A stretch of 64,000 bases of DNA, from positions 1 through 64,000 of the forward strand of contig NZ_JAYEEQ010000011.1 in NCBI RefSeq assembly GCF_034651555.1, read 5' to 3'. The translations under genes and the position numbers were made by a program. The stretch comes from Aurantibrevibacter litoralis. Lineage in GTDB: Bacteria > Bacteroidota > Bacteroidia > Flavobacteriales > Flavobacteriaceae. Positions 18,001 through 25,550 of the stretch are shown piece by piece. The notes beneath the pieces were generated by a model. It saw only the letters and a list, made by a program, of their open reading frames with translations, ran no database searches and was not told the origin of the DNA. Each line of letters begins with the position of its first letter. Position 1 is the first letter of the stretch.

Positions 18001-18881
18001 CCGATGGCGGCACGATTAATTCTTTTTCTTTGGATATTTGTGTAGAAGGAAATTTTAGACCCGATGCGGATAATGATGGCGTTTTTGATGATGGCGATGA
18101 TTTGTGTTTGGGCACTCCTGAAGGTACGGAGGTAAATTTGCAAGGTTGCCCCGTGTTTCGATTGCCTGTAGATAACTTTTTAATTTCAGTACAAAGCGAA
18201 TCCTGTAGAAGCAGCAATAACGGAATTATAAGTATTGCAGCAGCGCAGGTATTAGCCTATACCGTGACTATTACGGGCAACGGAAATACAGTAAATGCCG
18301 ATTTTACTGAAAATTACCGCTTAGAGAATTTATCGGCGGGCAATTATGCCATTTGTATCCTAGCCACGGACGGCATTACACAATACGAGGAAGTTTGCCT
18401 AGAAGCTAACATTCGAGAACCCGACCCGCTGAGCGTATTTACCGCACTTTCTACCGAAAATAGGCAACTAACCCTGAGTTTAAACGGGGCCAGTATTTAT
18501 AATGTTGGCTTAAATGGAATTACAACACAGACCCAAACGTCCCAAATTACACTGGACTTAAAAGAAGGGCTAAATACGCTAAAAGTAACTACAGATCTTC
18601 TTTGTCAAGGAAGTTTTGAAGAGTCTATATTTATATCTCTTAAGCCCATTATATATCCTAATTCTGTGACTAATTTGGCCAGAATACAGTTCAATACTGT
18701 GGTTACCGAAGAAATTACCGTTCGTGTTTTTACCAATGAAGGTCGGTTGCTTCGCACCGAAAAAAAGGTAAATTTTGGCAGGGAAACGGTACTGGACGTA
18801 AGTGAGTTGCCTGCGGGCATGTATCTTATAACCCTAAAAGGCACGGGCATTAATGAAACGTATAAAATTATAAAACGATAA
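15099..18881 (+). CDS. T9SS-secreted reprolysin-like zinc metalloprotease with P-domain
   Basis: About 1260 residues. A signal peptide (KLRLVFSITIFFVSFYGFSQ) is followed by a propeptide-like region to about 200, then an M12B-type protease domain. The zinc site HEIGHQFGANH has its first His at residue 335 counted from ATG 15090. Next come Ig-like or FN3-like modules (about 420-850), a proprotein-convertase P-domain (about 850-985, with the typical SFLADLVVTLTSPEGT), a thrombospondin type-3 calcium segment (DADNDGVFDDGDDLC) and a C-terminal T9SS type A sorting domain (ending GMYLITLKGTGINETYKIIKR split by eye). It is exported and either anchored or released at the surface, probably to degrade proteins. 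Confidence 0.92.
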   Translation: MSSKLRLVFSITIFFVSFYGFSQVSYWQKKNVNSVVFTPHLAHLEGTNATVFAFQETQFLGALKGVGTAKESTKTLYFPNADGVLIPFHVVETPVMAPALAAKYPQIRSYTGYGLGNSKQKIRFSVSPRGIQSMMVHADHGANTFMQRASNTGGDYVVYRKHDGSVDKDSFLCSTEAKFRQREGSASAKLVEDQALRKFRIAISASGEYTVYHGGTVEGALAAINASITRINEVFETDLGVTLELVENTDLVIFTDPATDPYTTNLNAQAQNTLTNSIGEANYDIGHLFHQGTNNGNAGAIGTVCVDNLKGSAFASGVNPEGDIFDLDFAAHEIGHQFGANHTWSFESEGTLVQVEPASGTTVMGYAGITGINDVASNGDDYFHYFSIVQMAAYLSTAACGETIPRINSTPVITPSGDYVIPKGTAFVLTGSATDPDVDDVLTYAWEQIDNGIVTQSTFGPTRPSGANFRSLKPSTSPQRYFPRLSRVLQGNLTQTNPAKGSAWETVSTVERQLNFALTVRDNAIGGGQVTSDLVGVSVVNGAGPFLVNSQNTEGISYETGSVQEIQWEVANTQNAPVNTQTVDIFLSVDGGLSFPILLVENVPNDGSHSVLLPGIPTTAGRIMVKGHNNIFFAVNAAAFSIVDSEIVLGFESLTHTLCQPNDLVLPFLFTAFDGFNEAISFSALGLPVGLSANFSPVTTTVSNTEVLLTLSSPETVAPGVYPIIVRAEGATVVKEVLLNVTVSESNFLDVPLLLPADGATGISVQQILEWEANPLYTAYDIELAMDMAFTTVIEAATVLFNSYTPVNLSENTTYYWRVKPKNACGEGSFGSPSQFTTVAINCKTVTSTEVPRSISSIGTPRVVSKIMVLDDLPVADVNVSLDITHSFLADLVVTLTSPEGTTVTLISNSCGDLRDINVLFDDEGIAFVCGTTPGISGVLKPLGSLASFNGESTQGEWILEVSDTAPADGGTINSFSLDICVEGNFRPDADNDGVFDDGDDLCLGTPEGTEVNLQGCPVFRLPVDNFLISVQSESCRSSNNGIISIAAAQVLAYTVTITGNGNTVNADFTENYRLENLSAGNYAICILATDGITQYEEVCLEANIREPDPLSVFTALSTENRQLTLSLNGASIYNVGLNGITTQTQTSQITLDLKEGLNTLKVTTDLLCQGSFEESIFISLKPIIYPNSVTNLARIQFNTVVTEEITVRVFTNEGRLLRTEKKVNFGRETVLDVSELPAGMYLITLKGTGINETYKIIKR

Positions 18882-19059
18882 TCCTTTGTACAATATGGCT
18901 TTTGGGGTTGCGCCTAAAAAAATGAAAAGGATACCTAACCGAAACATCTTGGGCATCTTCATTTTCAATTTACGGAAGTGCTCACCATGAACTAAAATCA
19001 TAATGACTAAAGGGCTCAATGAGGGAGTAATTGAGGGAATGACAAATAAATTTTGATCA
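18882..19059. other. junction between protease gene and inserted cassette
   Basis: A minus-strand frame at 18834-19019 overlaps the protease 3' end and has a hydrophobic stretch but no recognisable family. I treat it as noise or debris. No terminator-like hairpin with a T-run was found. Confidence 0.35.
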
Positions 19060-19215
19060 ATGGAATATTTCGGAAACTCGGAGCTATTGAAACATCACAC
19101 GAAAGGCTTTCTCAGTTTCAGAAAATACCCGATAGAAGTCGTACTTAAAAGCTACGAATGGGCAAAACAACAAAGAACAGAAGGAAACTGTGTAGTTTGT
19201 GGGAATCACTCCTAA
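19060..19215 (+). pseudogene. 5' fragment of a DprA/Smf-like or related nucleotide-binding protein gene
   Basis: 51 codons starting MEYFGNSELLKHHTKGFLSF (split by eye) and continuing SYEWAKQQRTEGNCVVCGNHS before a TAA. The pattern Y-G-N-x-E-L-L ... S-R-K-x-P ... W-A-x-x-Q-R-x-x-G-x-C-V-I-S-G-F-H-S is the start of a Rossmann-like protein family related to DprA, about 200 residues long in other Bacteroidota. Here it stops exactly where the direct repeat at 19216 begins, so the rest was replaced by the cassette. Confidence 0.5.
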
Positions 19216-19246
19216 AAATCCCTGCCTACGTATAGCCGAGAACTGT
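19216..19246 (+). repeat. left imperfect direct repeat of the MTHFR-like cassette
   Basis: 31 bases that match 20342-20372 at 28 positions (both start AAATCCCTGCCT and end ACTGT). They bracket the gene at 19315-20232. Confidence 0.6.
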
Positions 19247-19314
19247 TATGGGTCATGCCTTAAAAACTGTGAAAACTTGGGGCATACGGTGCTATTAAAT
19301 TTTGAAAGATAATT

Positions 19315-20232
19315 ATGTTGCACAGTAAGATTAAGAATAAAGAAACAGGACTGTTGTTCTATGGAGTAACACCACCAAAGGAAAATGTGGATAAACAGAA
19401 GATGAGAACAATTGCCGACAAACAGATTTCTCGATTAGAAGGAATTGAAATCGACGGATTAGTTTTATATGATATTCAGGATGAATCATCCAGAACAAAC
19501 GCACCAAGACCATTTCCCTTTGTGCCAACGTTATCCCCTGATTATTATAGTGATACATATTTAAGGGATTTAAATATCCCTAAAATTATATATAAAAGTG
19601 TTGGAAAGTATTCTTCATCTGGATTTAAGGACTGGATACATAATGCTAATAATAAAATTGCTTGTTCCGTTTTTGTTGGTTCTCCCTCTAAGATTCAAGA
19701 TTCGCGCCTTTCGCTTAATGAAGCCTATAAGATACGGCAAGATTTAGATGCAACACTTTTAATGGGTGGAGTTACAATACCTGAGCGACACTACAAAAAA
19801 GGAGATGAACATATTCGCCTTTTAAATAAAATTGACAATGGATGCAGCTTTTTTATATCACAATGTGTGTATAGCATAAATAATACAAAAGATTTCCTGT
19901 CAGATTATTACTATCTTTCCGCAGAGCGAAATGCGGATTTAGTCCCAATAATTTTTACACTAACACCATGCGGTTCTTTAAAAACCCTAGAGTTTATGAA
20001 ATGGTTAGGGATTGATATTCCTAAATGGTTGCATAACGATTTAAAAAATGCGAAAGACATTTTATCAGATTCCATTAATGTGTGTAAATCAATAGCTACA
20101 GAGATAATTGATTACAGTAAAACTAAAAATATTCCGATTGGATTTAATATTGAGAGTGTAGCAATCAGAAAGGATGAAATTGAAGCATCAATTGAATTGC
20201 TAAAAGATTTAAAAGGCCTTATGAACAAATAA
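19315..20232 (+). CDS. methylenetetrahydrofolate reductase-like protein
   Basis: A 305-residue protein with a TIM-barrel pattern like MetF. The start GLLFYGVTPPKENVD resembles the E-x-x-P-P-K loop. GGVTIPERHYKKGDEH is followed by DNGCSFFISQCVY, which matches the K-x-x-A-G-A-D-F-x-x-T-Q strand where folate binds. The FAD-contact residues cannot be confirmed by eye. No methionine or one-carbon gene is adjacent. Composition looks more AT-rich than its neighbours and the gene is bracketed by direct repeats, so it appears to be an acquired cassette gene. It may be a paralogue with a different substrate. Confidence 0.65.
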   Translation: MLHSKIKNKETGLLFYGVTPPKENVDKQKMRTIADKQISRLEGIEIDGLVLYDIQDESSRTNAPRPFPFVPTLSPDYYSDTYLRDLNIPKIIYKSVGKYSSSGFKDWIHNANNKIACSVFVGSPSKIQDSRLSLNEAYKIRQDLDATLLMGGVTIPERHYKKGDEHIRLLNKIDNGCSFFISQCVYSINNTKDFLSDYYYLSAERNADLVPIIFTLTPCGSLKTLEFMKWLGIDIPKWLHNDLKNAKDILSDSINVCKSIATEIIDYSKTKNIPIGFNIESVAIRKDEIEASIELLKDLKGLMNK

Positions 20233-20340
20233 AAGGCACTTACGCACAACCATAAATACACGTAATGCGGGGGCAATTTAGTAAATTTATACTTTAATAC
20301 AGCTACGAAACAACGTAGCTGTTTGATAGTGATGTGCCTT
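20233..20340. repeat. attC-like folded segment downstream of the cassette gene
   Basis: 7-bp terminal inverted repeats AAGGCAC (20233-20239) and GTGCCTT (20334-20340) enclose an internal perfect 8-bp hairpin, CAGCTACG (20300-20307) with CGTAGCTG (20314-20321). The right direct repeat starts two bases later. The layout resembles recombination sites of integron cassettes, but no canonical GTTRRRY core is evident. Confidence 0.4.
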
Positions 20341-20341
20341 G

Positions 20342-20372
20342 AAATCCCTGCCTGCGTATAGCTGAGCACTGT
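20342..20372 (+). repeat. right imperfect direct repeat of the MTHFR-like cassette
   Basis: It matches 19216-19246 at 28 of 31 positions and ends 14 bases before the next gene. Confidence 0.6.
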
Positions 20373-20386
20373 GTAAACACTAAAAA

Positions 20387-21079
20387 ATGAAACTTATGAG
20401 ACCATTTTTAATCCTTTTTTTGATGTTGGTAATCTTTGGTTGTGGCAAAGATTCGCCTCCGAAGGAACCGGAAAGTGCCCTGTTGGTATTTCCCTTAAAA
20501 AATTCGGAATGTACAACGGGCGAAGAAACAAATCTGATTAATACTAGTTTGGTAGAATTTCGATGGTCTGCCGCCAACCACGCAGACAGTTATGAATTAA
20601 GAGCTACAAATTTGCAAACCAATACAACGCAAACTATTAATGTGGCAGCCACGGCGGCGAAGTTACCGCTAATGAAAGGAGCTCCTTATTCCTATTCCGT
20701 AATTACCAGAAATGCGAGTACTACAGCATCGGTAAGTAGTGAAACGTGGCTTTTTTATAATGCGGGTTTCCAAACCAATTACCCTCCTTTTCCGGCGGCT
20801 GCCCTTGCGCCGACATCAGGTGCTACAGTAGCGAAGGACATTAACAACGAAGTTTTGCTAAATTGGGAAGGAGCCGATGTAGAAAATGATATTACCGAGT
20901 ACGAGGTGTATTTTTCAGAAAGCAACCCGCCGGAGACTTTGGTGGGAAGCACCACGGCGACCAACTCCCAACTCCGAGTTAGTGTAGCGGCACAAACCAG
21001 CTACTATTGGCGAATTGTTAGTAAAGACGCTGTAGGGAACACCTCTAATTCCGGTGTTTTTGTATTTAAAGTATTGTAA
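20387..21079 (+). CDS. lipoprotein with two fibronectin type III-like domains
   Basis: A 230-residue lipoprotein. The signal ends in a lipobox with Cys19 (LVIFGCGKDS). Two FN3-like or Ig-like repeats follow. The first, at about 30-125, contains VEFRWSAANHADSYELR. The second, at about 130-230, contains VLLNWEGADVENDITEYEVYF (split by eye) and TSYYWRIVSKD. It is probably surface or periplasmic and adhesive or structural; no enzyme motif is seen. It converges with pth, leaving one base between the stop codons. Confidence 0.8.
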   Translation: MKLMRPFLILFLMLVIFGCGKDSPPKEPESALLVFPLKNSECTTGEETNLINTSLVEFRWSAANHADSYELRATNLQTNTTQTINVAATAAKLPLMKGAPYSYSVITRNASTTASVSSETWLFYNAGFQTNYPPFPAAALAPTSGATVAKDINNEVLLNWEGADVENDITEYEVYFSESNPPETLVGSTTATNSQLRVSVAAQTSYYWRIVSKDAVGNTSNSGVFVFKVL

Positions 21080-21080
21080 A

Positions 21081-21719
21081 TTAAGTGCCATTAAATTGGT
21101 TCATGGTGCGTTGAACGCCAGAATGCACAAAGGAATCAATAAGAGCTACACATTTTTGCAAACGTTCAGGTAATGCTATTTTCTCTTCCTCATTCCATTC
21201 ACTAAGGACGTAATTTACCTGTTTTCCGACATCGAAATTAGCACCTACCCCGAAACGAAGACGATTGTAGGAGGTGGTTTGCAACTGCTGCTGTATGTCT
21301 TTTAACCCATTATGTCCTCCATCACTCCCCTTTGTTTTTAATCGTAACGTGCCAAATGGAAGGTTGATGTCATCGGTAATCACCAGCACATTTTCTAACA
21401 GAATTCGCTCTTTGTCCATCCAATATTTCAGCGCCTTTCCACTCAGGTTCATATAGGTTGAGGGCTTAAGAGCCAGCACAGTCTTTCCTTTTATCTTAAA
21501 GGAGCCTACCGCACCTAATTTCTGGGTTTCAAAAATAAACTTGAAATGCTCCGATAACGCATCGGCCACTTTAAAACCAATATTATGCCTTGTTTCGGAA
21601 TATTCCAAACCAATATTTCCAAGACCAACTAGTAAGAATTTTTTCATAGGATTTGTTTCTTCTGAATCTATAGCACTCGTATTAAAAATTGATTTTAGGA
21701 ATGGCAACATACCGTACAT
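21081..21719 (-). CDS. pth: peptidyl-tRNA hydrolase
   Basis: The enzyme recycles peptidyl-tRNA released from stalled ribosomes. Motifs are FLLVGLGNIGLEYSETRHN with the catalytic His in RHNIGF, then LKPSTYMNLSG and SDGGHNGLKDI. The frame has 212 residues. Flavobacterial homologues often carry a short N-terminal extension like MYGMLPFLKSIF before MKKFLLVG, so I keep ATG 21719, but ATG at MKKFLL is possible. It lies downstream of rplY and a terminator, so it may have its own promoter. Confidence 0.94.
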   Translation of the reverse strand: MYGMLPFLKSIFNTSAIDSEETNPMKKFLLVGLGNIGLEYSETRHNIGFKVADALSEHFKFIFETQKLGAVGSFKIKGKTVLALKPSTYMNLSGKALKYWMDKERILLENVLVITDDINLPFGTLRLKTKGSDGGHNGLKDIQQQLQTTSYNRLRFGVGANFDVGKQVNYVLSEWNEEEKIALPERLQKCVALIDSFVHSGVQRTMNQFNGT

Positions 21720-21889
21720 GTACTTCAGAAAATAAAGAAAATAATTAGTGTAATGTCTATTTAATCAGCACATAGCGCCGCATTTTATAGTATTCCGTTG
21801 CTCAGATTTCTAAAGTTGGAGCTAGACCTTAAAGCCATACCTCAACCTGTACTAAAGGACACTACCTGTTATATTTCTTAAAAATACAA

Positions 21890-21920
21890 AAGCATCTACC
21901 GTTTGGCAGATGCTTTTTTA
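21890..21920 (-). terminator. intrinsic terminator after rplY
   Basis: GCATCTGCC and GGTAGATGC (minus strand) pair with one wobble around an AAAC loop, followed by TTTTGTATTTTT. T-runs on both sides make it potentially bidirectional. Confidence 0.75.
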
Positions 21921-21936
21921 AAAAATTCATTATTTT

Positions 21937-22566
21937 TTACTCGGTTGCTTCTGCCGCAGTTTCTGTGGCAACCGCTTCAGCACCTTCTTCTACTTCATCT
22001 TCATCATCTGTTAAAACAGCGTTACGTGCTGCTTTCACCTGTACAACCACAGTGTTATCCGGATGCAAAATGGTGAAGGCATCATTTAACAAGGTACTTA
22101 CGGCGATATGCCCGCCAATCTTTAATTTTGAAATATTCACATTAAAGAAATCGGGTAAGTTGTCTGGTAAAGCCTTTATGGTTAGTTTACGCTTTCTAAA
22201 CAATAATCGGCCACCGTTTCTTACACCGGGCGAGTTCCCTTCCAATTTTACAGGAATATCCATCGTTACCGGTTTATCGCTAAATAACTGATAAAAATCG
22301 GCATGAATAATTTTGTCGGTAACGGGATGAAACTGAATATCTTGCAACACCGCATTTAATTTTTTTCCACCTTCCAAATCAATTGTCGCCGTATGTGCGT
22401 TTGGGGTGTACACTAAATCTTTAAATGCAATTTCATCTGCTGAAAAGTGTAATGGTTTATCCCCTCCGTACAGTACGCAAGGAACCTTTCCAGCATTACG
22501 TAAGGCTTTTGCTGCTTTTTTGCCCACGCTTTCTCTTTCTGATCCTTTAATTGTAATTGATTTCAT
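21937..22566 (-). CDS. rplY: 50S ribosomal protein L25/general stress protein Ctc
   Basis: 209 residues, the long CTC/TL5 form. The N-terminal L25 domain binds 5S rRNA (MKSITIKGSERESVGKKAAK). The C-terminal beta domain contains DIPVKLEGNSPGVRNGGRL. The tail is acidic and Ala-rich (about 185-209), as in other flavobacteria. It follows prs by 50 bases and is probably cotranscribed with it. Confidence 0.96.
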   Translation of the reverse strand: MKSITIKGSERESVGKKAAKALRNAGKVPCVLYGGDKPLHFSADEIAFKDLVYTPNAHTATIDLEGGKKLNAVLQDIQFHPVTDKIIHADFYQLFSDKPVTMDIPVKLEGNSPGVRNGGRLLFRKRKLTIKALPDNLPDFFNVNISKLKIGGHIAVSTLLNDAFTILHPDNTVVVQVKAARNAVLTDDEDEVEEGAEAVATETAAEATE

Positions 22567-22616
22567 TGTTTTTATTTAACTATTAATAACTAATACATAT
22601 TTGAAACCTCCAAAGA

Positions 22617-23558
22617 CTACATTAAAAACTTAGAACTTATAGAGGTATTGTGGTGTACGCGGTGCATGACATCGGCAAACAAATCGGCACAACTCAATAC
22701 TTTTACTTTCGAACTATCCTTTCTACTGGGGATAGAATCGGTAATAATCAATTCGGTTAATTTCGATTTTTCAATTTTCTCATAGGCATCTCCGGAAAGA
22801 AGCCCATGCGTTGTGATGGCTCTAACACTTAGTGCCCCTCTTTCTATCATAAGATCTGCCGCTTTGGTGAGTGTGCCGGCGGTGTCCACCATATCATCAA
22901 CTAAAACCACATTTTTTCCTTGCACATCGCCTATAAGTTCCATCACAGAGATTACGTTTGCTTTTTCCCGTTGTTTGTAACAGATAACCACATCGCATTC
23001 TAAGGCCTTTGAATAGGCATAGGCGCGCTTAGAACCACCCATATCCGGTGATGCTATAGTTAGATTATCTAGTTGTAAACCTTTTAGATAAGGCAGAAAT
23101 AGGGTAGAGGCAAACAAATGATCTACAGGTTTTTCAAAAAATCCCTGAATTTGATCTGCGTGCAAATCCATAGTAATAATACGGGTTGCGCCGGCAGCTT
23201 CCAGCATTTTCGCTACCAGTTTTGCCGCAATGGGCACTCGGGGTTTGTCTTTTCTATCCTGTCTTGCCCAACCAAAATAGGGAATTACTGCGGTAATATG
23301 CCTCGCTGAGGCTCTTTTGGCAGCGTCCAACATCAACAATAATTCCATAAGATTTTCAGAACTTGGATTGGTAGATCCTATTAAAAAAACCCTGGCACCC
23401 CGCACCGATTCTTCAAATGAAGGTTGAAATTCTCCATCGCTGTATCTAGAGAAATCGACCTTGCCCAACTCCGCACCAAAAGACTTAGCTATTTTTTCGG
23501 ACAATGCAGCACTCTGTGTACACGTAAAAATTTTCGGTTCGGGAACGGAATAAGACAT
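22617..23558 (-). CDS. prs: ribose-phosphate pyrophosphokinase
   Basis: A 313-residue PRPP synthase, the entry to purine, pyrimidine, histidine and NAD synthesis. Family motifs are FSDGEF-type RYSDGEFQPSF, the flexible-loop and ATP regions (GWARQDRKDKPR), MDLHADQIQGFF and the PRPP loop VVLVDDMVDTAGTL. It is first in the prs-rplY unit with a good promoter upstream. Confidence 0.97.
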   Translation of the reverse strand: MSYSVPEPKIFTCTQSAALSEKIAKSFGAELGKVDFSRYSDGEFQPSFEESVRGARVFLIGSTNPSSENLMELLLMLDAAKRASARHITAVIPYFGWARQDRKDKPRVPIAAKLVAKMLEAAGATRIITMDLHADQIQGFFEKPVDHLFASTLFLPYLKGLQLDNLTIASPDMGGSKRAYAYSKALECDVVICYKQREKANVISVMELIGDVQGKNVVLVDDMVDTAGTLTKAADLMIERGALSVRAITTHGLLSGDAYEKIEKSKLTELIITDSIPSRKDSSKVKVLSCADLFADVMHRVHHNTSISSKFLM

Positions 23559-23610
23559 ACGTAATGCGTTGTTAACTAGTTTCTTGACACCTCTTTGGTC
23601 TAAGGAGGTG

Positions 23611-23640
23611 CAAATTTAGAAATTTATTTGGCTTGCTCAA
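23611..23640 (-). promoter_or_regulatory. Bacteroidota promoter of prs-rplY
   Basis: On the minus strand, TTG (23640-23638), 19 bases, then TAAATTTG (23618-23611) match the TTTG and TAnnTTTG arrangement. In the leader, CACCTC and GAGGTG near 23590-23610 can pair and could act as a small attenuator. Confidence 0.6.
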
Positions 23641-23684
23641 GGATAAATCTTTTTATTTTTAAACGAAACAATGAAAATATTTTT

Positions 23685-23692
23685 TAATTTTG
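23685..23692 (+). promoter_or_regulatory. -7 box upstream of tRNA-Leu
   Basis: TAATTTTG matches TAnnTTTG about 70 bases before the tRNA. Confidence 0.45.
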
Positions 23693-23762
23693 CAAGCCCT
23701 CTATAAGACCTTAGGGTTGAAAATTACGACGCCGAAATGGAGTGTGGTGGCCATACAAAAAT

Positions 23763-23845
23763 GCCTTGGTGGCGGAACTGGTAGACGCGCTGGATTCAAA
23801 ATCCAGTTCTTCGGAGTGTGGGTTCGATTCCCACCCAAGGTACCA
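23763..23845 (+). tRNA. tRNA-Leu (anticodon CAA), CCA encoded
   Basis: The acceptor GCCTTGG pairs with CCAAGGT, including one G-U pair. The anticodon stem CTGGA/TCCAG holds the loop TTCAAAA, giving anticodon CAA. A long class II variable arm (TTCTTCGGAGT) follows, then the T arm GTGGG TTCGATT CCCAC. Discriminator A and a genomic CCA are at the end. Confidence 0.97.
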
Positions 23846-23847
23846 TT

Positions 23848-23880
23848 AAAAACCTGTCACTTTTTTTGACGGGTTTTTTT
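23848..23880 (+). terminator. intrinsic terminator of tRNA-Leu
   Basis: AAACCTGTCA and TGACGGGTTT pair with one wobble and are followed by a run of T. Confidence 0.8.
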
Positions 23881-23886
23881 GATGTA

Positions 23887-24549
23887 TCACACTATTCTAC
23901 CATCTAAAAGATGGATTACTTTTGATCCGTATGTGGCGTTTTGTTCTGAATGTGTAACCTGAATAATGGTAACCCCCTCACGGTTTAATTGACCAAATAA
24001 CTCCATAATTTCTTCACTTTGTTTGGAATTCAGATTTCCCGTGGGTTCATCGGCCAGAATCAATTTTGGATTTGCAATTAAGGCTCGTGCAACCCCTACC
24101 AACTGTTGTTGCCCACCACTGAGTTGTGCCGGAAACAGATCTTTTTTCCCGACAATATTGAACCGATCTAGCATATCGGCTACCATAGCTTTTCGTTCGG
24201 CTCCCTTGAATTTTTTATACAAAAGGGGCATTTCCAGATTTTCCTGAACAGTTAATTCATCCAACAAATGATAGGATTGAAACACAAAACCTATATATTC
24301 TTTGTACAGGCTGGACCGGTGTTTTTCTTTTAAGTCATGAACCGATTCATGCAGGAAATGGTATTCCCCTTCATCAAAAGTATCGAGCATCCCGATAACA
24401 TTCAGTAACGTAGATTTTCCTGAACCGGAAGGCCCCATAATGGAGATAAAGTTGCCTTCTTCCACTTGAAGATTAATGTCCTTTAACAAAAAGATACGTT
24501 GCCCACCTGAGTTGACCCATTTAAAGATGTTGTTTAATTGTAGTAGCAT
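23887..24549 (-). CDS. ABC transporter ATP-binding protein (MacB/LolD type), first ATPase
   Basis: A 220-residue nucleotide-binding subunit. Walker A GPSGSGKST is at 39-47, Walker B LILADEPTG at about 163-171, and the H-loop is VTHS. The signature is LSGGQQQLVGVARAL (143-157), whereas the family norm is LSGGQQQRVAIARAL: Arg150 is replaced by Leu and the following Ala-Ile by Gly-Val. It may be a slower or degenerating ATPase. It is the last gene of the permease run, separated from the nearest permease by repeats and the DUF559 gene. It probably powers one or more of the seven permeases. Confidence 0.9.
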   Translation of the reverse strand: MLLQLNNIFKWVNSGGQRIFLLKDINLQVEEGNFISIMGPSGSGKSTLLNVIGMLDTFDEGEYHFLHESVHDLKEKHRSSLYKEYIGFVFQSYHLLDELTVQENLEMPLLYKKFKGAERKAMVADMLDRFNIVGKKDLFPAQLSGGQQQLVGVARALIANPKLILADEPTGNLNSKQSEEIMELFGQLNREGVTIIQVTHSEQNATYGSKVIHLLDGRIV

Positions 24550-24621
24550 AGTTTTATAGTTTATTTTTTAAGCTCCCCTTATTTCCCCAACTAAGGTTTC
24601 CTACCAAACGCCTGCGCATTC

Positions 24622-24680
24622 AATCCCTCCGTCTCCGCAAGCTGAGCCACCTCCCTTTGGGAAAGGGAGGAGCTTTTTTT
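24622..24680 (+). repeat. double-hairpin repeat, B half only
   Basis: It starts AATCCCTCC and ends with the stem CCTCCCTTT/AAAGGGAGG plus AGC and eight T. It lies upstream of the first ATPase. Confidence 0.8.
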
Positions 24681-24730
24681 TGCCAATACCGTTTATATTT
24701 TCACTGTCCTTTTTTTGGTTCATCCCTCAA

Positions 24731-24861
24731 GCTCCCCTCTTTTAATAAAGAGGGGAATGAATCCGCCTGTGGCGGAGAAAGGGGAGATTTCTGCTTCAAA
24801 CATGCTCTCTGATACCTCCGTCTCCGCAAGGGGACACCTCCCTTTAAAAAAGGGAGGAGCT
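24731..24861 (+). repeat. double-hairpin repeat, full A+B unit
   Basis: The A half has CCCCTCTTT/AAAGAGGGG and GCCTGTGGCG. The B half has CCTCCCTTT/AAAGGGAGG. It ends three bases before the DUF559 stop codon. Confidence 0.85.
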
Positions 24862-24863
24862 GT

Positions 24864-25247
24864 TTATTCGTTTGTGCATTTATTCTCCTTAAAATTCTCC
24901 CTTATTTCCATAAGAACAGAACTTAAATTATCAAATACCATTTTGTTCTCGAACCGAATAACTATGAAACCTAAACGTTGTAAATAATCCGTTCGTTTTT
25001 CGTCATACTCCGCAGCGGTTGCGTTTTGATGGACTTCCCCATCGAGTTCAATAATCAGTTGATCGGAAGCCAAATAGAAATCGACAATATAATTTCCGAT
25101 ACTATGTTGCTTGGCAAACTTTTTTCCATCCAGTTGTTTCCCTTTTAATTGTTCCCAAAGAAATGCTTCTGCAGGCGTCAGGTTTTTCCTGAGTTCCCTT
25201 CGAGATTCTAAGAATTCTTTTTTGTTATGGAGCTGTATTTTTTTCAT
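24864..25247 (-). CDS. DUF559 (VSR/PD-(D/E)XK-like) endonuclease-domain protein
   Basis: A 127-residue protein covering the whole DUF559 domain: LRKNLTPAEAFLWEQLKGK, then YIVDFYLASDQLIIELDGE (Asp and Glu of the nuclease core) and YLQRLGFIVIRFEN. The fold is related to very-short-patch repair endonucleases. The biological role of DUF559 proteins is unproven. The gene is enclosed by double-hairpin repeats on both sides and interrupts the ABC operon. Nothing else in the cluster needs a nuclease, so I infer it is mobile or tied to the repeats. Confidence 0.88.
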   Translation of the reverse strand: MKKIQLHNKKEFLESRRELRKNLTPAEAFLWEQLKGKQLDGKKFAKQHSIGNYIVDFYLASDQLIIELDGEVHQNATAAEYDEKRTDYLQRLGFIVIRFENKMVFDNLSSVLMEIRENFKENKCTNE

Positions 25248-25266
25248 TGTGTTTTTTCATTTTTAA

Positions 25267-25298
25267 GGCTCCCCTCTTTTAGAAAGGAACGAGCTTTT
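25267..25298 (+). repeat. double-hairpin repeat, short chimeric remnant
   Basis: It begins like an A half (GGCTCCCCTCTTTT) and ends like a B half (GAGCTTTTCT), missing the middle. It looks like an internal deletion, 20 bases upstream of the DUF559 start. Confidence 0.6.
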
Positions 25299-25350
25299 CT
25301 TTATCTATAACACGTATGTTTTCGTTATACTTCTTTTTGCTTCTTTCCTA

Positions 25351-25504
25351 AAGCTCCCCTCTTTTCCAAAGAGGGGAATGAATCCGCCTGTGGCGGAGAA
25401 AGGGGAGATTCTTACTGTAAACATGTTCCCAGTCCCCTTCTTAATCCCTCCGTCTTCGCCGCGGCGAAGCCACCTCCCTTTGGGAAAGGGAGGAGCTTTT
25501 TTTT
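25351..25504 (+). repeat. double-hairpin repeat, full A+B unit
   Basis: The B half carries a central TTCGCCGCGGCGAA palindrome where other copies have TCCGCAAGCGGA. The loop pairs covary, so the hairpin is conserved rather than the bases. Confidence 0.85.
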
Positions 25505-25550
25505 GCCAATTTCTATGTCTTCACCATATTCCTTTTTATTTCTTCAAACA

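Noticed and set aside
18834..19019. 61-codon hydrophobic minus-strand frame
   Set aside because: It overlaps the 3' end of the protease gene, and I recognise no family. It could be debris, but the support is insufficient.
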